A DNA stretch of 6,417 nucleotides from Planctomycetota bacterium (GCA_016208805.1 JACQXL010000180.1:1-6417), one strand, 5' to 3'; shown: positions 1 through 5,603, numbered from the stretch's first letter. The notes: a model not told the origin generated them from the sequence alone. Numbers and translations: made by a program.

Positions 1-1
1 C

Positions 2-157
2 AAGGCCGCCGTCGCGGCCGGCGCAGACGGCGTATTCTTTGAGGTCTATCCCCAGCCGGATAAAGCGCTTTGCGACGGACCGAACTCGCTCGTCCTGAAT
101 ACGCTTAAACCACTCCTGGAGCAACTGATTACTATCAAAACAGTTACCACGAATTAG
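2..157 (+). CDS. kdsA: 3-deoxy-D-manno-octulosonate 8-phosphate synthase, C-terminal fragment (5' end outside window)
   Basis: Only the last 51 codons and the TAG stop lie in the window. The reading frame starts at base 2 and continues from the left edge. KdsA condenses phosphoenolpyruvate with arabinose 5-phosphate to make Kdo-8-phosphate, a cytoplasmic step toward lipopolysaccharide inner core. The visible part holds the terminal barrel strand and active-site loop: AAGADGVFFEVYPQPDKAL followed by CDGPNSL and a final amphipathic helix. By recalled family alignment, the Glu of FEVYP and the Asp of CDGP correspond to the metal-binding Glu239 and Asp250 of E. coli KdsA. The position usually occupied by His (E-x-HP) is Tyr here. 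The related type I DAHP synthases share the E-V-HP...SDGPQSL pattern and are the main alternative, but CDGPNSL favours KdsA. The gene is followed after 9 bp by a membrane-protein gene on the same strand. Confidence 0.8.
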   Translation, partial: KAAVAAGADGVFFEVYPQPDKALCDGPNSLVLNTLKPLLEQLITIKTVTTN

Positions 158-166
158 CCCGAAATT

Positions 167-808
167 ATGCTGTTGCCTATCGTTGCCTATATCAGTCCTC
201 TGATAATCGGTCTGCTCATTATTTTCCTGTTAAAGACTGGACACCGCCTGAAGCGAGTCATCATTACTTCTTTGATAATAAGCGCCCTGTTTTGGTTAAT
301 TACGGGATTGCTGAATATACTAAGCGCCAAGTCCGGATTCAGTCTCTCCATCACTCAATGGTTGGGCTTGGGTATATTTTACTTGGGATACGGGATACTG
401 ATAAGCGGTGTATTTTACTTATTAACATCACTGAAGGTTTTCGCTCCGGTAACACAGGTTGTTGTCAGCATTGGGGCATTATTGATGAATAGCACGGTTT
501 TTTATGCCAACCCGATTATAGAATCAGTGGCCGCAAACCAGCAGACGCGCCAGTGGTTGATTAAGTCCGTTATCAACATAAATCCGATGATAGTAATTGC
601 CGCTAATTTCTTCAACCACGATATCCTGCGGGCCGGCAAGATGTATGCGGTTTCAGTCATCGGGCCCTATTACCAGTATTCTTATCCCGGCTGGAGATGG
701 GTTTTACTTGTATACCTGGTGTTAGGTTTGGTATGCTTCGGGATAGGATGTTGTGCTCCATTCCGCCTTGGCGGGATGACGGATAAAAATGATAAGTGCC
801 AGAGGTAA
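167..808 (+). CDS. Hypothetical multi-pass inner-membrane protein
   Basis: I do not recognise this 213-residue protein with certainty. It is strongly hydrophobic, with about five candidate membrane segments near residues 4-22, 31-52, 64-88, 95-118 and 177-196. Segments 1 and 2 are separated by a basic loop (KTGHRLKR). Between segments 4 and 5 lies a more polar stretch, about residues 119-176, containing NPMIVIAANFFNHDILR and a GPYYQYSYPGW motif. The C-terminus is charged (TDKNDKCQR). The layout resembles uncharacterised membrane proteins or partial ABC-2-type permeases, but no ATPase gene is visible and this is only inference. ATG at 167 is chosen because it follows the kdsA stop by 9 bp in the same frame; no strong Shine-Dalgarno is present, so translation may be coupled to kdsA. 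The 3' end overlaps the following mutase gene by 20 bp, which supports a shared transcript. Confidence 0.75.
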   Translation: MLLPIVAYISPLIIGLLIIFLLKTGHRLKRVIITSLIISALFWLITGLLNILSAKSGFSLSITQWLGLGIFYLGYGILISGVFYLLTSLKVFAPVTQVVVSIGALLMNSTVFYANPIIESVAANQQTRQWLIKSVININPMIVIAANFFNHDILRAGKMYAVSVIGPYYQYSYPGWRWVLLVYLVLGLVCFGIGCCAPFRLGGMTDKNDKCQR

Positions 809-2546
809 AATAGTCGTTTATATTTTAGCCGCTCTTATTCTCGGAACGGTTATTGTCACTGAACTCATCCTGCCGAAAGAAGTTGGTTTTGAGGCGGTTT
901 TGAGAGTCCTGGTAATTACCGGTGCAGTGTTCCTGATAGCATTTTTTATCCTGACATCACCTGCTACCCTGACCGGCCGTAAGCGGAGGACTGATAAAAC
1001 AGGGCAGCCATTATTTCAAATCCGCCATAAAGGCGCCTCGCCCCGGCCGGATGATGCAGATGCGTCAGAGTCTGGTCCGCGTCGGTTATTTAAGATAGTT
1101 TACAAGAAGGATAACGCACCGGCACCGCCCGTACGGGTGAACGCGCCGGCCCGGATGTTCGGCACGGCCGGGGTGCGCGGGGTGACCAATACCGAGATTA
1201 CACCGCTATTGGTCATAAAAATGGCGCAGGGGTATGGCGATTTGTTGCGGGAGACGTTTAAGGGCGACCGGATAACCGTAGCGGTTGGTTATGATTCGCG
1301 CTACGGCTCAGAGATGCTGGTCACCTCGGCCGCCAGTGGCCTGATGTCGGCTGGCATAAATGTGGTCGGGCTCGGTTGCGTCCCGACCGGCGCGATTGCC
1401 TGCTATATCGTCAAGCATAACCTGGCCGGCGGGGTGCTCATTACCGGCTCGCATATGCCTTATAATATGACCGGACTGATTATCCTTAAATCAGACGGCT
1501 CGTATCTGGATGACGATATTGCCCGTGACCTGGAGAAGCGTTTTGCCGAATACGGCTCAAGAACGCAAGTTGTTCCGCCTGAATCTATCGGCAAGTTAGA
1601 GTCTAAACAGGCATTGGAGATATACCGTGATTTTATATTGAGCAAGGTGGATAATGGTCTTATCAAGTCAAAGAAATACCGGGTGCTGGTTGACCCGGCT
1701 AACGGTCCGGCCGCACTGGTTTTGCCTGAATTACTCAGGCAACTCGGTTGCGAGGTATTCCTGACCAACGAGCAAATCCTGCCCGTGCCCAAACGGCCGG
1801 CCGAGCCGCGGGCCAGCAATCTGTCCGAAACCGCCGCCAAAGTAACTGAGAACAAATGCGACCTGGGCATTGCTACTGATGTAGATGCCGACCGGGTGCT
1901 CTTTATTGATACACAAGGGCAGGTGCCCTCCGAGGATGTGGTCGGCGCCATCTTCGCTCGTTCAATCTTAGGGAACAAAGGATTGTGTGTCACGCCCATA
2001 AATTCGTCCAACCTGATTGAGCAGGTGGTGGCCGACTGCGGCGCACAATTATGCTATTGCCCAATCGGACAACCGGCTACGCTCAAGGTGGTCCGTGAAA
2101 AGAAAGCCGATTTCTCTTACGAGGAATCCGGCAAATACTATTTTTCCCGGGATGTTCTCTGGCCGGACGGCATTCTCGCATCCGTAAAACTGCTGGAGAT
2201 TATGGCCCGCCGGAATAAGCCGCTGGCCGAACTGGCCTCAGAATTCCCGGTATTTTATCAGGTCAAACATACCGTGCCCTGCCCGTCATCGCTAAAAGAT
2301 ACTCTGATGGCTGAAATCACCAAACTCTGGTCGGCGCGGTGTTCAATCGGCCGGGACCGTTGTACCGCCCAGGTGACCCTTGACGGCCTGAAAACCGTAT
2401 ATGAAGACAAGGCCTGGCTGTTAATCCGTAAATCCGGCACCGAGCCGCTCATCCGGGTCTATGCCGACGCCTCCTCTAAAGAGCGGGCCGCGGAATTGGT
2501 GAAAGCCGGCGAACAAATCGTCCAGGAGGCATTGGCGCACTCATAG
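789..2546 (+). CDS. Membrane-anchored phosphohexomutase (phosphomannomutase/phosphoglucomutase/phosphoglucosamine mutase superfamily)
   Basis: This 585-residue protein belongs to the alpha-D-phosphohexomutase superfamily, which interconverts sugar 1- and 6-phosphates for envelope polysaccharide precursors. Family landmarks occur in order: FGTAGVRG (124-131), the phosphoserine loop TGSHMPYNMTG (219-229, catalytic Ser221; more usual TASHNP), the metal loop DVDADR (364-369; more usual DGDGDR), the sugar-specificity loop region EESGK (445-449), and the phosphate loop RKSGTEP (547-553). All four domains are therefore present, and the catalytic part from about residue 123 (463 aa) has normal family length. 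The extra N-terminus carries two predicted membrane helices (about 7-27 and 35-56), then a basic, low-complexity linker to residue 122 with two similar short motifs, LFQI-RHK and LFKI-VYK. The product is thus probably tethered to the inner membrane, facing the cytoplasm. Substrate (mannose, glucose or glucosamine phosphate) cannot be assigned. The start overlaps the upstream gene by 20 bp. Confidence 0.9.
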   Translation: MISARGKIVVYILAALILGTVIVTELILPKEVGFEAVLRVLVITGAVFLIAFFILTSPATLTGRKRRTDKTGQPLFQIRHKGASPRPDDADASESGPRRLFKIVYKKDNAPAPPVRVNAPARMFGTAGVRGVTNTEITPLLVIKMAQGYGDLLRETFKGDRITVAVGYDSRYGSEMLVTSAASGLMSAGINVVGLGCVPTGAIACYIVKHNLAGGVLITGSHMPYNMTGLIILKSDGSYLDDDIARDLEKRFAEYGSRTQVVPPESIGKLESKQALEIYRDFILSKVDNGLIKSKKYRVLVDPANGPAALVLPELLRQLGCEVFLTNEQILPVPKRPAEPRASNLSETAAKVTENKCDLGIATDVDADRVLFIDTQGQVPSEDVVGAIFARSILGNKGLCVTPINSSNLIEQVVADCGAQLCYCPIGQPATLKVVREKKADFSYEESGKYYFSRDVLWPDGILASVKLLEIMARRNKPLAELASEFPVFYQVKHTVPCPSSLKDTLMAEITKLWSARCSIGRDRCTAQVTLDGLKTVYEDKAWLLIRKSGTEPLIRVYADASSKERAAELVKAGEQIVQEALAHS

Positions 2547-2610
2547 ACAGGGTGTCCAAAAAGTGCCACGCCACGACGCCATGCGGCATCGCGTGGTGCG
2601 GCATGGCATG

Positions 2611-2654
2611 GTCATTCTGAGTCCCGACACGGAGTGTCGGGACGAAGAATCTCG
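2611..2654 (+). repeat. Interspersed repeat arm GTCATTCTGAG...GAAGAATCTCG, interrupted by a perfect hairpin
   Basis: GTCATTCTGAG (2611-2621) and CGAAGAATCTCG (2643-2654) are the two ends of a repeat found in opposite orientation at 2709-2736. Between them lies a hairpin with a perfect 10-bp stem (2621-2630 with 2634-2643) and a 3-base loop, beginning TCCCGACAC. The opposite-strand copy at 2709-2736 lacks this hairpin, so it looks like an insertion into the repeat. Confidence 0.6.
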
Positions 2655-2707
2655 TCCCAAATCCTCATAAAACGCAGATTCTTCACGGAGTTTACCCTGA
2701 GCCTTCG

Positions 2708-2770
2708 CCGAGATTCTTCGCTTCGCTCAGAATGACAACGGCGAAGGGCTTCGCTCCGTTCAGAATGACA
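2708..2770 (-). repeat. Second and third copies of the GTCATTCTGAG repeat, inverted orientation
   Basis: Read on the minus strand, 2709-2736 runs GTCATTCTGAGCGAAG then CGAAGAATCTCG without a gap. A shorter, diverged copy follows at 2749-2770 and ends in the same CAGAATGACA (plus-strand reading) as 2728-2737. Copy 2709-2736 can pair with the interrupted copy at 2611-2654 to form a long stem within the MITE-like element. Confidence 0.6.
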
Positions 2771-2833
2771 AAAGGGGCTTTTTGGGCACCCTGTAGATAG
2801 TTCGGCTGCCTGTAGATGGACCGCCTATAAACA

Positions 2834-2862
2834 TTGACATCACGCCAGTAAGATGGTATTCA
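2834..2862 (+). promoter_or_regulatory. Possible sigma70-type promoter for the amidohydrolase gene
   Basis: A perfect TTGACA (2834-2839) is followed, after 17 bases, by TATTCA (2857-2862), which matches four of six positions of the TATAAT consensus. It lies just downstream of the MITE-like element and would give a leader of about 160 bases before the ATG at 3030. It is a motif match only; the host's promoter rules are unknown. Confidence 0.35.
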
Positions 2863-2896
2863 ACCAGTATGGTTAAAAAGCCTGCCGGAAATACTT

Positions 2897-3017
2897 ACCA
2901 CAAAGAACACGAAGGTAATCCAGCCGGGTCTTTGTGTCCTTGGACGCTTCGCTGTCTTTGCGCAGCCGCAGCGAAGTCCCGACCGCCCGCCTGCCGGTCG
3001 GGCAGGGAGCGTCGGGA
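2897..3017 (+). repeat. Cluster of three palindromic repeats in the leader of the amidohydrolase gene
   Basis: Three hairpin-forming units follow one another. The first pairs CACAAAGA (2899-2906) with TCTTTGTG (2929-2936) and contains ACCACAAAGAACACGAAGG, a relative of the repeat at 5612-5691. The second pairs CTTCGCTG (2947-2954) with CAGCGAAG (2969-2976). The third is bounded by TCCCGAC (2977-2983) and GTCGGGA (3011-3017), with an inner stem CCTGCC (2990-2995) and GGCAGG (3001-3006). Together with 2547-2794 they account for most of the 483-bp gap. The last unit ends 13 bp before the start codon, so it could affect translation initiation. Confidence 0.6.
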
Positions 3018-3029
3018 TGGTGAAAGAAT

Positions 3030-4349
3030 ATGCTCCATTTAAGAGCCAAATATCTGGTCATTGACCCGGTGACGATAATAGAGAACGGCGTGGTTGCTGT
3101 CGAAGGCAGTGTCGTCAAGTACGCTGGCAGCGCCAGTCATTGCCTACCGGGCGGGCAGACCAAAGATCTGGGCGACTCCATTATTACGCCGGGGTTGATT
3201 AACCCGCACACGCACCTGGAAGGTCCTGAATTATACGGCGGCACGCCGCCCCCGGATGTGGCCCGGATTAAACCGCCCCAATCGTTTATTAACTGGGCCC
3301 AAAAGGTTATCGCGGTCAGGAAACAACTCAGCCCGGATTACCTGGTTCAGGCGGTCACCAACGGTTACAATACCTGTATTCGTAACGGCATCACCACCAT
3401 TGCCGACCACACCCACCTGGCCCGGGTCGGCCAGACGCACCTTAATAAACCCATCAGGCGTTTCCTGGTGGAAGAGGCGGTCAATTTGGATAAAACTACT
3501 GCGGACGATACACTGAAACAGATAAAAACTAATATAAACGTTCCCGAAGGCATTCGGGACGAGCCCCCCGATGTTACATCGGGGCGCGGCAATCTCATAA
3601 ATATCGGCTTAGCCCCTCATTCGGTTTATTCGGTCTCAGACAAACTCTATCAGCAACTATTTGCGCTGGCCGGCAACAAGGGTTTAATTTTCTCTACTCA
3701 CCTTTCGGAACTAAAGGAAGAGGTGGAATTCATCAAGACCGGTAAAGGCAGATTACTTGGTTACCTGAAGAAGATAGGCCGCTACCCGCCTGAACGGCCA
3801 GGTCGGGCAGGCACGGATAACTGGAAGGCGCCCGGCGTCTCGCCGGTCCAATATCTGCACAAACTCGGTATTCTCAAGCCGCCGGCCTTTTTTGTCCACT
3901 GCAACTATCTGTCCACCGGAGATATCAAACTCCTATCCGCTTCTGGCGCCAGTGTGGTCTTTTGCCCCAACAGCCATCATTATTTCGGGCACCGACACCA
4001 TCCCTTTATGAAACTCCTTAAAGCCGGCGTGAACGTGGCGCTGGGCACGGACGGGCTGGGCAGTAACAGCGATTTAAGCATCCTTAAGGAAATGCGGTTT
4101 GTCTATAACCCACGGGGCGGACTGAACCCGAGCCAGATATTCAAACTCGGCACTCTCAACGGCGCTAAGACATTGAATCTCCATAACCGTATCGGAGCCC
4201 TTAATCCCTATTACCAGGCCGATATTGTGGCATTCCCGATAAAGGGCAGACGTTTATCATCAACCAAGCAGGTCCTGCCGTATCTGATAGAAACCGCGCC
4301 CCAATGCAACTTTATGATGGTGGCAGGACGCGTGATACGGGATACGTGA
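3030..4349 (+). CDS. Metal-dependent amidohydrolase / deaminase (MTA/SAH deaminase or aminofutalosine deaminase type)
   Basis: This 439-residue protein has the amidohydrolase TIM-barrel signature in full. NPHTHLEG gives the metal ligands His60 and His62. APHSVYS (His197) is a substrate-binding His. STHLSELKEE gives metal-ligand His224 and Glu227, the presumed general acid/base. FVHCNYLS gives His290, and GTDGLGSNSDLS gives metal-ligand Asp341. The CPNSHHYFGHRHHP segment (312-325) sits where the family has CP.SN. The N-terminal strands and the C-terminal residues after 380 form the usual composite beta domain. Such enzymes hydrolytically deaminate adenosine-like nucleosides in the cytoplasm. 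The HLSE..EE and SHHYFGH..HP patterns recall aminofutalosine deaminases of the alternative menaquinone pathway, but no pathway partner lies nearby. The start is supported by an N-terminus typical of the family; the Shine-Dalgarno (GGTGAAAG) is weak. Residues 171-185 appear to be a palindrome-derived insertion, and the last five residues and stop lie in a tandem repeat. Confidence 0.88.
   Translation: MLHLRAKYLVIDPVTIIENGVVAVEGSVVKYAGSASHCLPGGQTKDLGDSIITPGLINPHTHLEGPELYGGTPPPDVARIKPPQSFINWAQKVIAVRKQLSPDYLVQAVTNGYNTCIRNGITTIADHTHLARVGQTHLNKPIRRFLVEEAVNLDKTTADDTLKQIKTNINVPEGIRDEPPDVTSGRGNLINIGLAPHSVYSVSDKLYQQLFALAGNKGLIFSTHLSELKEEVEFIKTGKGRLLGYLKKIGRYPPERPGRAGTDNWKAPGVSPVQYLHKLGILKPPAFFVHCNYLSTGDIKLLSASGASVVFCPNSHHYFGHRHHPFMKLLKAGVNVALGTDGLGSNSDLSILKEMRFVYNPRGGLNPSQIFKLGTLNGAKTLNLHNRIGALNPYYQADIVAFPIKGRRLSSTKQVLPYLIETAPQCNFMMVAGRVIRDT
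3542..3584 (+). repeat. Pair of GC-rich palindromes inserted in frame within the amidohydrolase gene
   Basis: TCCCGAA (3542-3548) pairs perfectly with TTCGGGA (3553-3559) across a 4-base loop. Seven bases later, CCCCGATGTTACATCGGGG (3566-3584) is a near-perfect palindrome with 9-bp arms. The encoded stretch, VPEGIRDEPPDVTSGRG (residues 171-187), is polar and lies in the linker before the conserved strand NIGLAPHSVYS, where such enzymes normally need only a short connection. The TCCCGA...TCGGGA ends match the intergenic hairpins at 2622-2642 and 2977-3017. The frame stays open through both palindromes. Confidence 0.65.
3785..3812 (+). repeat. Possible degenerate GC-rich repeat inside the amidohydrolase gene
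   Basis: CCCGCCTG (3785-3792) and GTCGGGCAGG (3802-3811) also occur, closer together, in the intergenic palindrome at 2987-3006. GCCTG (3788-3792) can pair with CAGGC (3808-3812). The segment encodes PPERPGRAG, a proline- and arginine-rich loop between two helical stretches. It may be a second, decayed insertion; with such GC-rich words chance similarity is possible. Confidence 0.3.
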
Positions 4350-4414
4350 TACGGGATACACGATACGCGCATCTCGTATTTCACAGAGACCCTGTGGGTC
4401 CCGCATCGTGTATC
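4331..4414 (+). repeat. 14-bp tandem repeat and imperfect hairpin spanning the amidohydrolase stop codon
   Basis: CGTGATACGGGATA occurs twice in tandem (4331-4344, 4345-4358), followed by the related CACGATACG. GATACACGATACG (4355-4367) pairs with CGCATCGTGTATC (4402-4414) at 12 of 13 positions, enclosing a smaller hairpin GACCC-TGT-GGGTC (4388-4400). The tandem repeat encodes the last residues VIRDT and supplies the TGA at 4347-4349. There is no following T-run, so it is not a classical intrinsic terminator, though it could still block or process transcripts. Confidence 0.6.
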
Positions 4415-4420
4415 TCATCG

Positions 4421-4523
4421 AAATGACTAATGTCTAATGACGAAAGAATGACGAATACCTAATGCCCAAATTTGTCATTTAAGCATTAGGATTTATTTCG
4501 TCATTAGTCATTCGTCATTAGGG
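4421..4523. repeat. AT-rich imperfect hairpin repeat between convergent genes
   Basis: The segment is made of variations of AATGACTAATG and TAATGACGAA. CTAATGACGAAA (4434-4445) pairs perfectly with TTTCGTCATTAG (4496-4507), and inside it CCTAATGC (4458-4465) pairs with GCATTAGG (4483-4490). It ends 2 bp before the stop codon of the minus-strand gene. Position and symmetry would suit a bidirectional transcript end for the two convergent genes, but no proper T-tract is seen. Together with 4331-4414 it explains nearly all of the intergenic gap. Confidence 0.6.
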
Positions 4524-4525
4524 TT

Positions 4526-5599
4526 TTAGCGAATATAACCCATTAAGTAAATCTCACAAGCCGTAGTAACCCCATCCCTGTAAACCGATGTGACGAACTT
4601 GCGATTAGCGTCTAACGGTATCATCACGTTCAGGTAGTTAGTAAAGTCCTTGGCCGCCGTATCCAGCCGGTAGAGCGGGGCCGGGTCAACGGTCGGCTTG
4701 GCGTAGAACTGGGCCTTGTAGCCGTAGAGAATCGTATTCGCTCCGGCGTGCGTCATCACCACCATCGCATACTTCGTTCCAACAGGGACATAAGGAGACA
4801 GGTCAATCTCGGTGTTCGGGACGGATGCGCCGGACAGGTTGGAGAACAGCAGAAGGTTCTGGTTAATAGTAAACCTGTCCTCCATCTCGGCCGGGGTGGC
4901 CGGCGGGACGAGCGGCCGGCTGACCGGAGCAAAGGAAAGTTTGGCCGGAGTCACCTGCGCATCGCCGATTTCGGCGGTAGTCGCCGGTGGGACTAATGGC
5001 CTGGTCGGCACGGCGAAGGACAACTTGGCTGGCGTGATTGCGGCGTCTTTTATCTTGGCGGTTTCCACCGCATTGGCCGCCAGTTTAGCGGTAGTGACTG
5101 CCAGGGCTGCTATCTCATCGGTGGTAATGGCGTTGTCGGCTATTTTATCCGTGGTGATGGCGGTGTCGGCGATTTCGCTGGTAGCCACCGGCGGCACAAT
5201 GGGTCGTGCGACAGAGGGCGGAGTAAAGGACAACTTGGCCGGCGTGACCGCGCCGTTGGCTACCTTTTCGGTGGTCACGGCTGAATTGGCTAATTTCTCC
5301 GCGGTGACGGCCTTTTCTGCAATCCTGGAATTGGTAACCTGCAATTCGCCTATCTTGGCGGTGGTTATCGCGCCGGGGGCAATCTTCTCGGCCCGAATCA
5401 CGCCGTCCCGTATCTTGGAGCCGGTCACTTGCGATTCGCCTATCTTGGAAGTGGTCACCGCGCTGGCGGCAAGTTTTTCGCTCTTGACCGCGCCGTCTTT
5501 TATCTTTACCGTGGTTACGGCATCATCGGCAATCTTCGGAGTAGTAACCGCGCCGGCAGAGATGTGTTCGGTTTTGACTTCGTTTGGTTGCAGTGCCAT
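4526..5599 (-). CDS. Decapeptide-repeat protein with C-terminal globular domain (fibre-like, function unknown)
   Basis: I do not recognise a named family for this 357-residue protein. Residues 6-125 are twelve ten-residue units in exact register, with pattern x-A-V-T-T-x-K-I-A-D (hydrophobic at positions 3 and 8; examples GAVTTPKIAD, SAVTTSKIGE). Five further units fill 146-195 and one fills 214-223. Three modules carry TPAKLSF followed by a proline-rich RP(I/L)VPP segment and an acidic A(E/I)xD end (about 116-145, 186-213, 214-241). Residues 242-357 are non-repetitive and rich in predicted beta strands. There is no signal peptide, membrane segment or repeat cysteine. Similar VTTAKIADGAVT repeats occur in phage tail-fibre-like and other elongated proteins, so a solenoid or trimeric stalk with a head domain is plausible inference. 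The start is fixed by a strong AGGAGGG site. It lies downstream of the 231-residue gene, probably on one transcript. Confidence 0.88.
   Translation of the reverse strand: MALQPNEVKTEHISAGAVTTPKIADDAVTTVKIKDGAVKSEKLAASAVTTSKIGESQVTGSKIRDGVIRAEKIAPGAITTAKIGELQVTNSRIAEKAVTAEKLANSAVTTEKVANGAVTPAKLSFTPPSVARPIVPPVATSEIADTAITTDKIADNAITTDEIAALAVTTAKLAANAVETAKIKDAAITPAKLSFAVPTRPLVPPATTAEIGDAQVTPAKLSFAPVSRPLVPPATPAEMEDRFTINQNLLLFSNLSGASVPNTEIDLSPYVPVGTKYAMVVMTHAGANTILYGYKAQFYAKPTVDPAPLYRLDTAAKDFTNYLNVMIPLDANRKFVTSVYRDGVTTACEIYLMGYIR
4877..5254 (-). repeat. Three proline-rich modules separating decapeptide blocks
   Basis: Read on the minus strand, modules at 5165-5254, 4961-5044 and 4877-4960 encode a TPAKLSF unit, then a short loop, RP(I/L)VPP, and a final AT-x-(S/A)E segment ending in D. 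The first is 30 residues and the other two are 28 each. Five plain decapeptides lie between the first and second module; the second and third are back to back. Confidence 0.75.
5225..5584 (-). repeat. Coding array of twelve 30-bp units (decapeptide repeat) with a 90-bp super-period
   Basis: The units encode residues 6-125 without any insertion or deletion. Units 2-10 group in threes. Residues 16-45, 46-75 and 76-105 each consist of an A(V/I)TTxKI unit, a middle unit (QVTxS(K/R)I in the second and third groups), and a third unit ending (S/A)EK(L/I)A. The DNA shows the same period: CTATCTTGG-type words recur about 90 bp apart (near 5350 and 5440). This points to growth by duplication of three-unit blocks followed by divergence. 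Confidence 0.8.
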
Positions 5600-5603
5600 A
5601 AAT

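Larger units (their letters stand above)
2547..2794. mobile_element. MITE-like composite repeat with terminal inverted repeats
   Basis: The first 21 bases (2547-2567, beginning ACAGGGTGTCCAAAAAG) and the last 21 bases (2774-2794, ending CTTTTTGGGCACCCTGT) are inverted copies matching at 18 of 21 positions. The 248-bp interior has no credible gene. It holds several inverted and direct copies of a motif reading GTCATTCTGAG...GAAGAATCTCG on one strand. This is the layout of a non-autonomous miniature inverted-repeat element. No clean target-site duplication is visible: the flanks read TCATAG and AGATAG. The left end lies directly after the TAG stop of the mutase gene, so the element forms the 3' untranslated region of that transcript. 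It could instead be a chimeric stack of separate repeats whose ends resemble each other. Confidence 0.55.

Noticed and set aside
1460..2011. Minus-strand open frame of 183 codons inside the mutase gene
   Set aside because: It overlaps the conserved catalytic domains of a clear mutase gene and its product shows no recognisable domain.
2547..3029. CRISPR array
   Set aside because: The repeats are palindromic, of different lengths and unevenly spaced; there are no equal repeats with unique spacers of constant size, and no cas genes.
2869..3045. Small plus-strand frame starting ATG GTT AAA AAG in the gap before the amidohydrolase
   Set aside because: Most of its codons come from palindromic repeats, giving a Cys/Arg/Pro-rich product with no sign of a real protein, and it runs into the amidohydrolase start.
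2873..3118. Minus-strand frame of 81 codons across the gap and the amidohydrolase start
   Set aside because: It is formed by repeats plus the antisense of a conserved gene start and has no supporting ribosome site.
4355..4414. Intrinsic terminator for the amidohydrolase gene
   Set aside because: The hairpin is imperfect and no run of T follows it, so a Rho-independent terminator cannot be supported.
5225..5584. CRISPR or noncoding minisatellite reading of the 30-bp periodic region
   Set aside because: The 30-bp units are diverged at the DNA level, while the encoded ten-residue pattern is well kept in one frame, so this is a coding protein repeat.
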